Under the pieces are notes generated by a model. That model had not been told where the DNA came from, did not search any database, and worked only from the letters and a program-made list of their open reading frames with translations. Source: Chenopodium formosanum (lineage: Eukaryota; Streptophyta; Magnoliopsida; Caryophyllales; Amaranthaceae). From it: 64,000 bases of DNA. Position 1 is the first letter of the stretch; each line of letters starts with the position of its first letter. Shown piece by piece: positions 1 through 10,294 of this stretch. The translations under genes were made by a program, and so were the position numbers. The stretch is taken from contig CM044877.1 of NCBI GenBank assembly GCA_024500155.1, forward strand, positions 14,389,501 through 14,453,500. The letters are read 5' to 3'.

Positions 1-475
1 TGTGTGTTTGGCCATGTCTTTATCTTGGCCCTATGATGACCCATTTTTAATGGAGAGTAGTGGGGACAAGTAGAGATACACTTTTCAGGTATTGAAGCAT
101 ATTCATGACGGGGCATGAGTGAAGAGTGAATCATGCTAGTTTCCATTAGATTACGATGTGTTTTATGTTTTGTTATTTATGATACTTTTCATGTGGACTA
201 ACGCAAAGGTTTGGTTTTGGAACGGTTTTGAATAAGGGCCTTAAACGGTTCCAAGTTGTAGTTTATTTTAATTGGCTTTGTTTGTTTCGTTTTAAACTTT
301 ACTTTCGTTTAGTTGACTTGTTTAATCGGTTTTTAATTATTAAGTCTTCCGCTGTGTATCTTTGATAGTTGCCTTAGCCGTTTTCACGGTGGTGGTAATG
401 TCTTAGATATTCCTAAAACGTATTTTAAAGGAGTAAAGTGGGTATTTAAAGGAAAGGAATTTCTAGGGTGTTACA
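1..475 (-). mobile_element. Chromovirus-like (Tekay/Del-type) LTR fragment
   Basis: Read on the minus strand, this stretch starts with TGTAACACCCTAGAAATTCC, the type of LTR start known from plant Tekay/Del chromoviruses. It matches, in reverse complement, the LTR that begins at 44211, including a shared block about a Tyr-rich CCCATTT..GGGACAAG region near the window edge. The TG end abuts Athila gag sequence directly, so this is an LTR inserted in element A; bases GTAAC at 476-480 are the candidate TSD, but the partner copy lies outside the window. No internal region of this element is visible. The lineage name rests on the LTR start only. Confidence 0.6.
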
Positions 476-1346
476 GTAACCATAATCAAAATTCCGGCCA
501 AAATCATGGTAGGGGTAATTGGAGTAATCAAAGTAGGGGAGATTTTCAAAATGATGTTCAAAGACGTTCCCCACCCGAATTTACTCCAAAGACTCAAAAC
601 CAAGGTAATGATTTTTATGCTCAACAATCCCAAATGAATAGGCTAGAGAATTTCATGATGGCTCAATCCGAGAAGTTGAATGAATTCACATTGTCTTGTA
701 ACAAAATGCTTGAGGTCCTATTTACTCATGGAAAGATGCTTGAGAACCAAATCAATGAACTAGCCATCCCTTTGAGAGATTGTGCTAGTCCTCTTTCTTT
801 ACCCTCACAAGAAGTTGACTCTAGGGAACCGATGTGTGCTATGCCCACTAGGAGTGGTAAGGTCCTTGAAGAGAGTGTTCCTAGGAAGAGTAAAGAGAGT
901 GAAAAGGAGAGTGATTCGAGTGAAGGGAATAAGCATGAAGAGCCTAGCAAGATGAGTGAGGATTCCAATGATAAGCCTAAGGAGAAAGAGATGAAGCAAG
1001 ATGAGATTTACAAACCTAGACTTCCTTACCCCCAAAAGCACAATAGGCACAAATTGGATGAGTAATTTGGGAAATTCATCGAGATGCTCAAGAAACTTCA
1101 TCTTACTCTTCCTTTCACCGATGTGGTAGAACAAATGCCAAACTATACTAAGTTTCTTAAGGAAATTTTGAACGGTAAGAGAGATTGCAATATGGTGGAA
1201 TCGGTGAATTTGGGGGAGTGTTTTAGTGCCTTTATTCATAATGACTTACCCCAAAATTTGAAAGATCTCGGAATTTTCTCCGTACCTTGCAAAATAAAAG
1301 GAAAATTGTTCCAAAATGCTCTTTGTGATCTTGGTGCTAGTGTTAG
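476..1346 (+). pseudogene. Athila gag C-terminus and start of protease-like domain (element A), split
   Basis: The frame opens directly after the inserted LTR and reads through an Asn/Gln-rich stretch, a coiled-coil-like segment (QSQMNRLENFMMAQSEKLNE), the motif MPTRSGK, and an acidic Lys/Glu-rich linker. It then reaches the FGKF...LTLPFTDVVEQMPNYTKFLKEIL block and LCDLGAS, which are typical of Athila gag-protease junctions. A TAA at 1063-1065 interrupts the frame where elements B and D read Gln (KQFGKF or KEFGKF), consistent with CAA to TAA. The frame is cut at 1346 by the LARD insertion and resumes at 9651. Gag would form the virus-like particle and DLG is the presumed aspartic protease site. 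Not functional in this copy. Confidence 0.8.
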
Positions 1347-2275
1347 TGTAGACACCCATTTGTGTCTCCCCAAAACCAAACCCAGTGATGAATAACTTTC
1401 ACGTCGAATGATAATCGAATGAAGTGAAAGTGTGAAAAGTCTAGTGTTGCGGTTAGATTTTATTAAAATCCTTCTTTCTGTTTTCGAAAACCTACTCTAT
1501 TTTATGAAAACGTCCAATCTAGTTAAGTTTGGTCCATAATAAGAGTCCACTAATGGTGTAGTTGGATGTGGCTTGCAAAGAGCTTTCCAACGATATATTA
1601 TAAGTCCAATTCCGATAAATAATGAGGAAATTATAAACAAAATAATAAACTGGGCTCAAACCGGATTTTACCTACGACCCAATGATCATGAGGAGGGTCC
1701 AAAGGTTTAATCCTATTCCCAAACTAATTAGGATTATTTAGAAGCTTCTATAAGTTTCTAAAAAATCTTAATTATCCTTTTTTGAAAAGATAAGATCAAA
1801 GAGTTTGAATTTGAATAAAACTTTCCTTTTTATAAAACTTTCATTTTTTAAAGTCCTAATTCTATTCGGATTTAAAGACGTTCAAAGGCAGCTAGATATT
1901 ACTTTCGTGCCTCATATTTTTTATCCAAATTTTATATGGTTGGATAGATCTTGAAATTATCTTTCCAATGACATATTATAATATTAAATCCGAGCTATAA
2001 CGAAAAAGATATGAAAGAAATACGAAACTCTATCCAAAACTGACACTGTCCCACTATTTCAACCATATCTTTTTATCTAACAAACATTTTAATCTGATTC
2101 TAATTGGGTTGGAAAGTAGACTTCAAGAGCTTTCCAACGACATATTATATGTCTTATATGAACTTCTGGATCAAAAGATATGATAAAAAACAAAATACGC
2201 AAAAACTGCTATCTACGAGTTTTATTTCGATTCGAATTCAGATTCTCTTCTTAATTCTTTGACCCTCTTTTTTCC

Positions 2276-2284
2276 TATAAATAG
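2276..2284 (+). promoter_or_regulatory. TATA box of LARD 5' LTR
   Basis: TATAAATAG preceded by a pyrimidine-rich run and followed by CT-rich sequence, a typical plant LTR core promoter. The same word occurs at 8501-8509 in the 3' LTR. Confidence 0.7.
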
Positions 2285-3298
2285 AGGTTATATCTCCCCC
2301 TTTTCAACAATCAAAAATCAATTTAATTTCTCTTAATTATCTCTAAGCTCTAATCTCTTTCTAAACTAGCTTTTACAAACACAATACCGCATATACAAGA
2401 TCTAGAAACACCTAGCCAAGTTCGAAGTTGCCTTCGCCCTAGACGTGAAAGGTTTATACTTTTCTGAGGGTTTGGTCCCAAATCCAGTCTAAACTTTTTA
2501 ACTCTTTATTTTATTTATTTAATTTAATTCTTTGATTTTATTATTTTCATTGAAGTTTACTAACGCGTGTATTTTTTTATTAGAAAGAGGTACGAGGCAT
2601 CAAAGTATGTAATCTCATTGCTCTATTCTTGTAGAACGCATGTTTAGATTTGTTTGATATTCCTAGTATCATGTTAGGATGTTTTTATTGCTTTCTAGTA
2701 TCATGTTTAGGGTGCCTTTTATTCTTTCTAATAGCATGTTAGTACCATGTTAGGATTAAACTTTGATCTTTATTGTTTAGTGACATGCTAGGATTTGTTA
2801 TTAATCTTGTTAGTATCATGCCTAGGATCTTGCTATTATTTTCAAGATTAATTATTAACATGATTTTGATTATTATGATGATTATGCTTATTATTATGTT
2901 GCTTGATATTTATTTTATTATTTATTGCTTGATCACGCATTTTATGCATGTTAAAGAGAATTTGTACTTAAAATCACGCTTAATAAGATATTCTATAATT
3001 TGGTTTAGCCTAATGTGATTTTAATTCAAGTGATCTCCAATAATAGATTTATTTGTGCATTAATATTCAACCAACATAGATTAAACAGGTTTAGGGTTAA
3101 CCTAATGTTTGCACGTTAATCAAAAAGCGCACATGAATACGAGTAGAATAAAGTAGAGGCCTATTTTATAGGGCGGGTCCTTTCTTTTGTAGATTGGATT
3201 TGTACCCTCATCCCCGAACCCTATTTGGTTCAAGACCTGATGTAGTTGATGATCTCATAAATCGTTAAGGGGTGTAACCTTCACCTCGTGATTGGTTT

Positions 3299-3326
3299 AC
3301 AAGTTCCTAAAACTTGTTGGCGACTC
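3299..3326 (+). promoter_or_regulatory. U5 hairpin abutting a PBS-like word
   Basis: ACAAGTT and AACTTGT (7-bp perfect arms, 5-nt loop) are followed with no gap by TGGCGACTC. These are the first nine bases of the Arg-type PBS seen at 26428-26445 (this element's own PBS differs at the ninth base). The word ends 98 bp before the LTR end. Equivalent structures occur in the other Tat/LARD LTRs. In the 3' LTR of this element (9525-9552) the word is kept but the left arm has changed and no longer pairs. Function unknown; see findings. Confidence 0.55.
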
Positions 3327-3428
3327 TTTTGCTCTCTTTTCTTTCCCTTTGGATGCCACCATACTTAAGTGTGTGATCACAGTGGGGTTCAAGCTTGGGT
3401 TTGATGCTTGAAATATTCCCTACAGTTT

Positions 3429-3446
3429 TGGCGACTACACTGGGGA
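3429..3446 (+). promoter_or_regulatory. Primer-binding site of the LARD
   Basis: TGGCGACTACACTGGGGA begins five bases after the LTR end. It differs at one position from TGGCGACTCCACTGGGGA at the Tat-like element. Ogre/Tat elements are known to prime from a tRNA-Arg; I infer the same primer here but cannot check the tRNA. Confidence 0.7.
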
Positions 3447-5164
3447 GGATTTCTATTTTAATTCCTTAAATTTATTTTGGCAATGATTTAGAATGAGCGG
3501 ATGAGACTCGAAAAGTTCTAAGTATTTCATGTGCGTAATTTTGATTAACATTATTGTCATATGCATAAAAAAAGGTCCTCATTGGATAGACCATCCGAAA
3601 TGAGACAAAAACATAGGATTTTTACACGTAGGAAATTTGAGAAATATCTTTCACAACTAGAACCGAAATAATATTGTGAAATCTGGAAAATTCTAAGAAC
3701 GTAGATACCTGCTGAGGCTTGTAGGAACTAGCGTCTAGAACACAGGGCTTGTCGCCTGTAAAGTGCTTCTGTCGCCTGGCGACAGTTTTGTCGTTTGGCT
3801 ACAGGGGCACTTTTGCGGCGACAGTCCCTGTAGTCTAGCGCCAAGTTCTTCCAATACCGAGCCAGAACTCTGCCTTCTTGTTTCGACCATTTCTAGCACT
3901 GTTGGCTCGATTCTACTTCCTGATTGAGTTTTTATCTTTTTCCTGAAACTCATATGTGTTCTACATATGGCCATAGCCCTCTGGGGGTTCACACTCCATC
4001 TACCCAATCGAACGCTCCTGGCAACGACGGGTACATCCGAGTTTGTAAATCCACCAAACCGTGGAAGCAAGTTTTTAACTTGCGGGGTCCCATCCATACG
4101 CGCCAACCCTTCCAAAGGTAGGGCTTCCGCGCGATGCATTCGGACTCATAACCATGGACCCTCTTTGACTAACCAATATCCTTGAACTTTAGAGAACTAG
4201 AGCTATGGTTAGGTTACAAACTCATTGCATCATGTTGTGATTACTTGACTACTTGTGCATTCTTTGCTTGTGCATGAATTATATGTGCTAACCGTTTGTT
4301 TGACTTGTGTTTAAGTCTAAATAAACTAACCAATGACTAAAGGACTTTGTTTAATTAATTAATTAATTAATTTGAACTAATGAATATGCCTTAAATCGAG
4401 TCATAGTTCCTTTAAGTCAACCCGGATTTTTATTCCCGTATACTGCACAAGCGTCAACTTGTTTTGGTCATAGACGGAGTTCTAGGAAGAACTACGAGTT
4501 GCATAAACTATGGATCTGTAGCCCTGAGTTTTATCTATAATTTGGCGTTGGTTTCATCCCAATTAGAGTCACAGATTAAAGGTTATGACTAAAATACTAC
4601 AGTCTGTCCAGTTTAGTGCACATAGGTGAAGTCTTAACTTAGTCTTTGCTTGAGTCTAGTCACATAGTCTAGCCACATGGTCATGACACAAGTATTAACA
4701 TGTCACCTACACTCACTGGTTATAGCACACACTTTGTATATGTCACCATGTCCATGTCTTTGGTTCATGCATGAGTCGTCTTTCCGTCATTTGAGTTGGG
4801 GGTCCATTCTATTCCTATTTCTTCAATATCTCTCCATCTACATCATCTTTCCACTATCCATATACTTTCTCCACACATATCATTCCCTTCATTCTTTCAC
4901 GATCTCTTCCCATCTATGCATGTTGAATCGAGTTTGAGTCATGTGATTGACAAGAAAAAAAGTAATGATGAGACAAAATACAAGGCAAGCTTCTCACCAA
5001 GATTTCATGCTTTTTCTTCTTTTTTCAAACATTTCCCCCATAAGTCTAGCATAGGCACCCTTCGTCTTCCTTAGATTTATTTCATAGGTTTTTTATTTTA
5101 TCCCCCTTTAATAAAATGAGCATTTCTTTTCTTGCATATGATCATTGCATTGCATTGTTAAAAA

Positions 5165-5198
<34 letters not shown>

Positions 5199-6789
5199 GC
5201 CGAATTAAGCACAAGGTATACCCATGATTAGAGGCACCCCTTGTAACCATATCATATCACCTTTCACCCTTCAAATATACAATCGCTTTTTTTAATAAAA
5301 CACTTTGAGCCTCGTATAACGATAGACCTTTCTTTCTTCAACCCACATCTACCTAACCTTGGGATGGGATGGTGTGCAACTTATGCAATTTTCAAAATAC
5401 AAAAGCTTGAGTGATCTCAAAAGAATAAAATAAAAATAAAAAATAATAAAAGTTTACAAAAGGGCAAGTGTTCCAATGTCTTTGATATGAAAATATCTTT
5501 GATAAGAACACGTCTTAGATTGCGTTTCTTATCGAGTGCTCGGTACCGTGCCTGAGAAACATGAATGCCAAGTGAGTGACAGACCGCATGATCGGGATTG
5601 TCCACACTTATTGAAAATTTTCAAAAAAAAAATGCAAAAGCAAAAAAGAGAGAGCAAAAATAAACAAAAAAAGAAAGAAAGCTCAAAAGTGAGAAAACCT
5701 CAAGCATAAAAATATAAAGATTCAAAAGCAAGGTTGCACACCTTGGGGGCTTATCTAGGGTCTTGAGCCTTTATCCCCTTCTTCTCTAACCTTTAGCCTA
5801 ACCACGTTACAACCCTTAAAAAGACCTTTTTGATGTATACACACACTTATGCGAGGTCCGGCTAGAGCTACGTTCGGCCTCATTCCTAATGGATACATAG
5901 GCAACCTCACAAAGAGGTGCGGCCATAATAAACATGCATTCATATTCACATTCACACACTTACACCATGATCATATCAAGGGATCTCCTATGCTCATCCC
6001 TATCTACTTAGAGCTAGACTTGGGGGCTTGATCCATACATTGTTAGCTACATAGCCTAAGTGTCACAATTATTTGACTCTTTTCAAAATATTTTGCCATA
6101 CACTTAGCCTTTGCAGCCTAACTTTAGTGTCACTTTCACACACTGCACAGATACATGACCACATAGTCCTTCCCTTAGGAACCCTTTGTCATGAAGTCTT
6201 AACATAACGTTGAAGCATGCTTTGTCATATCAACATAACTCATCACTCATAATTATCAGGAAGTATTGCTTGGCCTCCGTGCCTAAGTTACCTAAATACT
6301 TTCATAATCGAGTCAACTAAGATAGTTTAGGATAAATTACTCCTTGCACCTTGAGGGACAGTATCGAACGCATATATTTGCCTAAGCTCATTCAACATGC
6401 ACCATTAAACACTTCGATTCTTTTTCGCGTCTTTCTTTTTCGGGAGAAAGTCGGTACCCTCCACAAAAATGACGGAGAATTTTTGCTTTTTTGCATTTTC
6501 GAGTCGCACATCACACACGAGTCATGTACATTGAGTCATGTCGTGTCATATCACATCGCATTGAGTCTAACACATGTGTCAAAACACATTAAGTCACACG
6601 AGTCATGAGTCACACATGTCAACACATTGAGTCAACCTCAAGATAGTCAATCACCTTAGGTCAACCCTAAGAAACACATCAAGCCTTAGGTCAACCCTAA
6701 GAAAAACACCGGCAAAGTCTTTTGGCAATTCTTTTGATTTTTACAAGATACAACCATTCAGCAGAGCTCCTGTTTGCAGCCAACTGAAC
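3447..6789 (+). other. LARD internal region, non-coding leader and middle
   Basis: No ORF with recognisable retrotransposon motifs. Visible structure: GTCGCC-rich segment at about 3750-3845 including the near-perfect dyad GTCGCCTGGCGAC (3771-3783); a TTAATTAATTAATTAATT run near 4350; a run of about 36 A at 5162-5197; an A-rich stretch near 5600-5690; and a degenerate GAGTCA/CACAT-rich stretch at 6490-6640 followed by two copies of a TAGGTCAACCCTAAGAAA-type word at 6656-6705. Short ORFs here are unconvincing. Confidence 0.6.
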
Positions 6790-7300
6790 GACCTCAACAA
6801 ACATTCAAATATTCAAAGCTCTTTTGTTCAGATACGCATGGACATATCATTCAAAGCTCTTTTGTTCAGAGACGCGTGGACATATCATTCAAAGCTCTTT
6901 TGTTCAGTGACGCGTGGTCATATTATCAAGCTCTTTTGTTCAGAGACGTGTAGACATATTATCAAGCTCTTTCGTTCAGAGACGCGTGGACATCCCATCA
7001 AAGCTCTTTTGCTCAAAGACGCGTGGGCATCCTTTCAAAGCTCTTTTGTTCAAAGACGCGTGGACATATCATCAAGCTCTTTTACTCAGAGACGTGTGGG
7101 CATCCTATCAAGCTCCATTGTTCAGAGACGAGTGAACAATCCTATCAAGCTTCATTGTTTAGAGACGAGTGAACAATCCTCAAAAAAGGCTCCATTGTTC
7201 AGAGATAAGTGAACAATCCTCAAGAAAGCTCTTTGTTCAGAGACGAGTGAACAATCCTCAAAAAAGAAGCTCCATTGTTCAGAGACGAGTAAACATCAAC
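6790..7300 (+). repeat. Tandem minisatellite in LARD internal region
   Basis: About 13 degenerate copies of a 36-42 bp unit containing AAGCTCTTTTGTTCAGAGAC followed by a GCGTGGACAT-type tail. Later copies drift to AGCTCCATTGTTCAGAGACG with GTGAACAATCC. Because many units keep an open frame, a 124-residue reading (6838-7212) results, but it is only the translated repeat and is not a credible protein. Confidence 0.85.
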
Positions 7301-7572
7301 AATAGCAAGATGGCGTTCCCTAGCTTGTGGAAGGTCGTCAAAATAAAATGCAGCAACAAAAACGGTTACTTCAGAGACGTGTGCTCGACGGTGCAAGATA
7401 CGCGTTTCTTACCTCTTTTTATCAGTTTAACTAACTCTAGTTTACAGGTATCGGCGTTACAAGAATGATTTAGGATCGCAGAACGTTTTGAATCATTCTC
7501 CGTCACTATCGATACTTTGACTTCTGTTTTCGAAACCTAAGTTTCTCCAAACTCAGTCAAAGTGGGGGCTTC
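7301..7572 (+). other. LARD 3' internal end with polypurine tract
   Basis: Block ending GTCAAAGTGGGGGCTTC directly before the 3' LTR; AAAGTGGGGGC is the PPT that would prime plus-strand synthesis. The last 90 or so bases recur almost unchanged at 27832-27923 ahead of another LTR of this family, so it is a conserved cis-acting end. Confidence 0.75.
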
Positions 7573-9650
7573 TGTAGACACCCATTTGTGTCTCCCAAAA
7601 ACCAAACCCAGTGTTGAATATCTTTCACGTCGAATGATAATCGAATGAAGTGAAAGTGTGAAAAGTCTAGTGTTGCGGTTAGATTTTATTAAAATCCTTC
7701 TTTATGTTTTCGAAAACCTACTCTATTTGATGAAAACGTCCAATACAGTTTAGTTTGGTTCATAATAAGGGTCCAATAATGGTTTATTTGGATGTGTCTT
7801 GAAAAGAGCTTTCCAACGATATATTATAAGCCCAATTCCGATGAATAATGAGGAAATTATGGCAAAAATACTAAACTGGGCCCAAACCGGATTTTACCTA
7901 CGACCCAATGATCATGACGAGGGTCCAAAGGTTTAATCCTATTCCTAAACTAATTAGGATTAATTAGAAGCTTCTATAAGTTTCTAAAATATTTAATTAT
8001 CCTTTTTTGAAAAGATAAGATCAAAGAGTTTGAATTTGAATAAAACTTTCCTTTTTATAAAACTTTCCTTTTTTAAAGTCCTAATTCTATTCGGATTTAA
8101 AGACATTCAAAGACAGTCAGATATTATTTTCGTGCCTCATATTTTTTATACAAATTTTATATGGTTGGATAGATCTTGAAATTATCTTTCCAATGACATA
8201 TTATAATATTAAATCCGGGCTATAACGAAAAAGATATGAAAGAAATACGAAACTCTATCCAAAACTGCCACCGTCCCACTATTTCAACCATATCTTTTTA
8301 TCTAACAAACATTTTAATCTGATTCTAATTGGGTTGGAAAGTCGACTTCAAGAGCTTTCCAACAACATATTATATGCCTTATTTGAACTTTTGGATCAAA
8401 AGATATGATAAAAAACAAAATACGCAAAAATTGCTGTCTACGAGTTTTATTTCGATTCGAATTCGGATTCTCTTTTTAATTCTTCGACCCTCTTTTTTCC
8501 TATAAATAGAGGTCATATATCCCCCTTTTCAACAATCAACAATCAATTTAATTTCTCTTAATTATCTCTAAGCTCTCATATCTTTCTAAACTAGCTTTTA
8601 CAAACACAATACCGCATACACAAGATCTAGAAACACCTAGCCAAGTTCGAAGTTGCCTTCGCCCTAGACGTGAAAGGTTTATACTTTTCTGAGGGTTTGG
8701 TCCCAAATCCAGTCTAAACTTTTTAAGTCTTTCTTTCATTTATTTAATTTAATTCTTTGATTTTATTATTTTCATTGAAGTTTACTAACGCGTGTATTTT
8801 GTTATTAGAAAGAGGTACGAGGCATCAAAGTATGTAATCTCATTGCTATATTCTTGTAGAACGCATGTTTAGATTTGTTTGATATTCCTAGTATCATGTT
8901 AGGATTTTTTTATTGCTTTCTAGTATCATGTTTAGGGTGCCTTTTATTCTTTCTAATAGCATGTTAGTATCATGTTAGGATTAAAGCTTTGATCTTTATT
9001 GTTTAGTGACATGCTAGGATTTGTTATTAATCTTGTTAGTATCATGCCTAGGATCTTGCTATTATTTTAAAGCTTTATTATTAACATGATTTTGATTATT
9101 ATGATGATTATGCTTATTATTATGTTGCTTGATATTTATTTTATTATTTATTCCTTGATCACGTCTTTTATGCATGTTAAAGGGAATTTGTACTTGAAAT
9201 CACGCTTAATAAGATAATCTATAATTTGGTTTAGGCTAATGTGATTTTAATTCAAGCGATCGCCAATAATAGATTTATTTGTGCATTAATATTCAACCAA
9301 CATAGATTAAACAGGTTTAGGGTTAACCTAATGTTTGCATGTTAATCAAAAAGCGCACATGAATATGAGTAGAATAAAGTAGAGGCCTATTTTATAGGGC
9401 GGGTCCTTTCTTTTGTAGATTGGATTCGTACCCTCATCCCCGAACCCTATTTGGTTCAAGACCTTATGGAGTTGACGATCTCATGGTTCGTTAAGGGGTG
9501 TAACCTTCACCTCGTGATTAGGTTACTTGTTCCTAAAACTTGTTGGCGACTCTTTTGCTCTCTTTTCTTTCCCTTTGGACGCTACCATACTTAAGTGTAT
9601 GATCACAGTGGGGTTCAAGCTTGGGGTTAATGCTTGAAATATTCCCTACA
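7573..9650 (+). repeat. 3' LTR of the LARD-like element
   Basis: Same length as the 5' LTR and collinear with it. Differences are mostly single-base changes, densest in the first 350 bp. TATAAATA is at 8501-8508, and the U5 PBS-like word TGGCGACTC is at 9544-9552. It ends CCCTACA and is followed by the TSD GTTAG. Confidence 0.9.
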
Positions 9651-10294
9651 GTTAGCATCATGCCTTATTCCGTTTTTAAGAAACTTAAGCTAGGTGAGCT
9701 CCTTCCATCCAACATGACCCTTCAATTGGCCGATCGGTCTATTAAGTTTCCAAAGGGGAGAGTTGAGAATGTTCCTCTCAAGATAGGAGAGTTCACCATT
9801 CCAGTTGATTTCATTGTGCTTGAGATTGCGGAAGATGACCATATCCCTATCATCTTAGGGAGACCTTTCTTAGCCACCTCGGGAGCCTTGATATATGTTA
9901 AGGGAGGTTGTATTACTTTGAGAGTTGGTAAGAATGAGGAAAGTTTTGAGTTAAAACCAATGCATGAGTCTTTGTCTTTTGTGAAAGAAATTATGTGTGT
10001 TAATTCCCCTTGCTCCATTGACATTTTATGCATGATTGATTCTTCAACTAACAATGTTCTTGAGAATTGTGATGATGTGCTTTTGAGTTATGATTGCAAG
10101 AAGGTTAGTGAAGAGAAAACGAAGCTTCCCAAGCTTATGGACGAGGAGGAAATTGACATTCCTCATTGGTTTGAGCTCTACCCTCAAGAGGAGGACGATG
10201 ACCCTAAAAGTGTGGATGGTGTGAAACCATCTACAAAGAGGAACAAGGCAAAGAAAAGAGCACGAGCTTCTAGGAAAAAAGAGAAAGAGAATTA
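9651..10294 (+). pseudogene. Protease-like domain of Athila element A, second part
   Basis: Continues the frame cut at 1346. Reading across the insertion gives LCDLGAS-VSIMPYSVFKKL, then LQLADRS, VPLKIGEFTIPVDFIVLEI, and IPIILGRPFLATSGALIYVKGG, the conserved C-terminal half of the Athila protease-like domain. A basic tail (KRNKAKKRARASRKKEK) precedes the stop. In autonomous Athila copies reverse transcriptase would follow; here it does not. The reading frame itself is intact over this part, so the main damage is the upstream stop and the LARD insertion. Confidence 0.8.

Larger units (their letters stand above)
1347..3424 (+). repeat. 5' LTR of the LARD-like element
   Basis: TG...CA-bounded LTR of 2078 bp. 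U3 begins with the block GTGTCTCCCCAAAACC shared by all copies of this family in the window (7573, 18349, 27924, and reversed at 30351 and 63123). A TATA box lies at 2276-2284. U5 contains an AT-rich stretch of repeated TAGTATCATGTTAGG-type words and, near the end, the hairpin with the PBS-like word TGGCGACTC. Unlike other family members this LTR lacks the GTCGCCTGGCGAC motif in U3; that motif sits in the internal leader instead. Confidence 0.9.
1347..9650 (+). mobile_element. Complete LARD-like non-autonomous LTR retrotransposon
   Basis: Two LTRs of exactly 2078 bp (1347-3424 and 7573-9650) start TGTAGACACC and end CCCTACA. They flank a 4148 bp internal region that has a PBS and a PPT but no recognisable gag or pol. 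The five bases GTTAG precede the 5' LTR (1342-1346) and follow the 3' LTR (9651-9655), and removing the element restores the Athila frame (GASVS followed by IMPYSVF). Size and lack of coding fit the LARD class (large retrotransposon derivatives). The LTR start, the PBS type and the U5 motif link it to the Tat/Ogre-like element at 17452-27831. The two LTRs differ by several percent by eye, so the insertion is not very recent. Confidence 0.92.

Noticed and set aside
6838..7212. 124-residue ORF with repeated LFRDAW/SETRG units
   Set aside because: Product of a tandem minisatellite; no start context, no family, several frames equally open.
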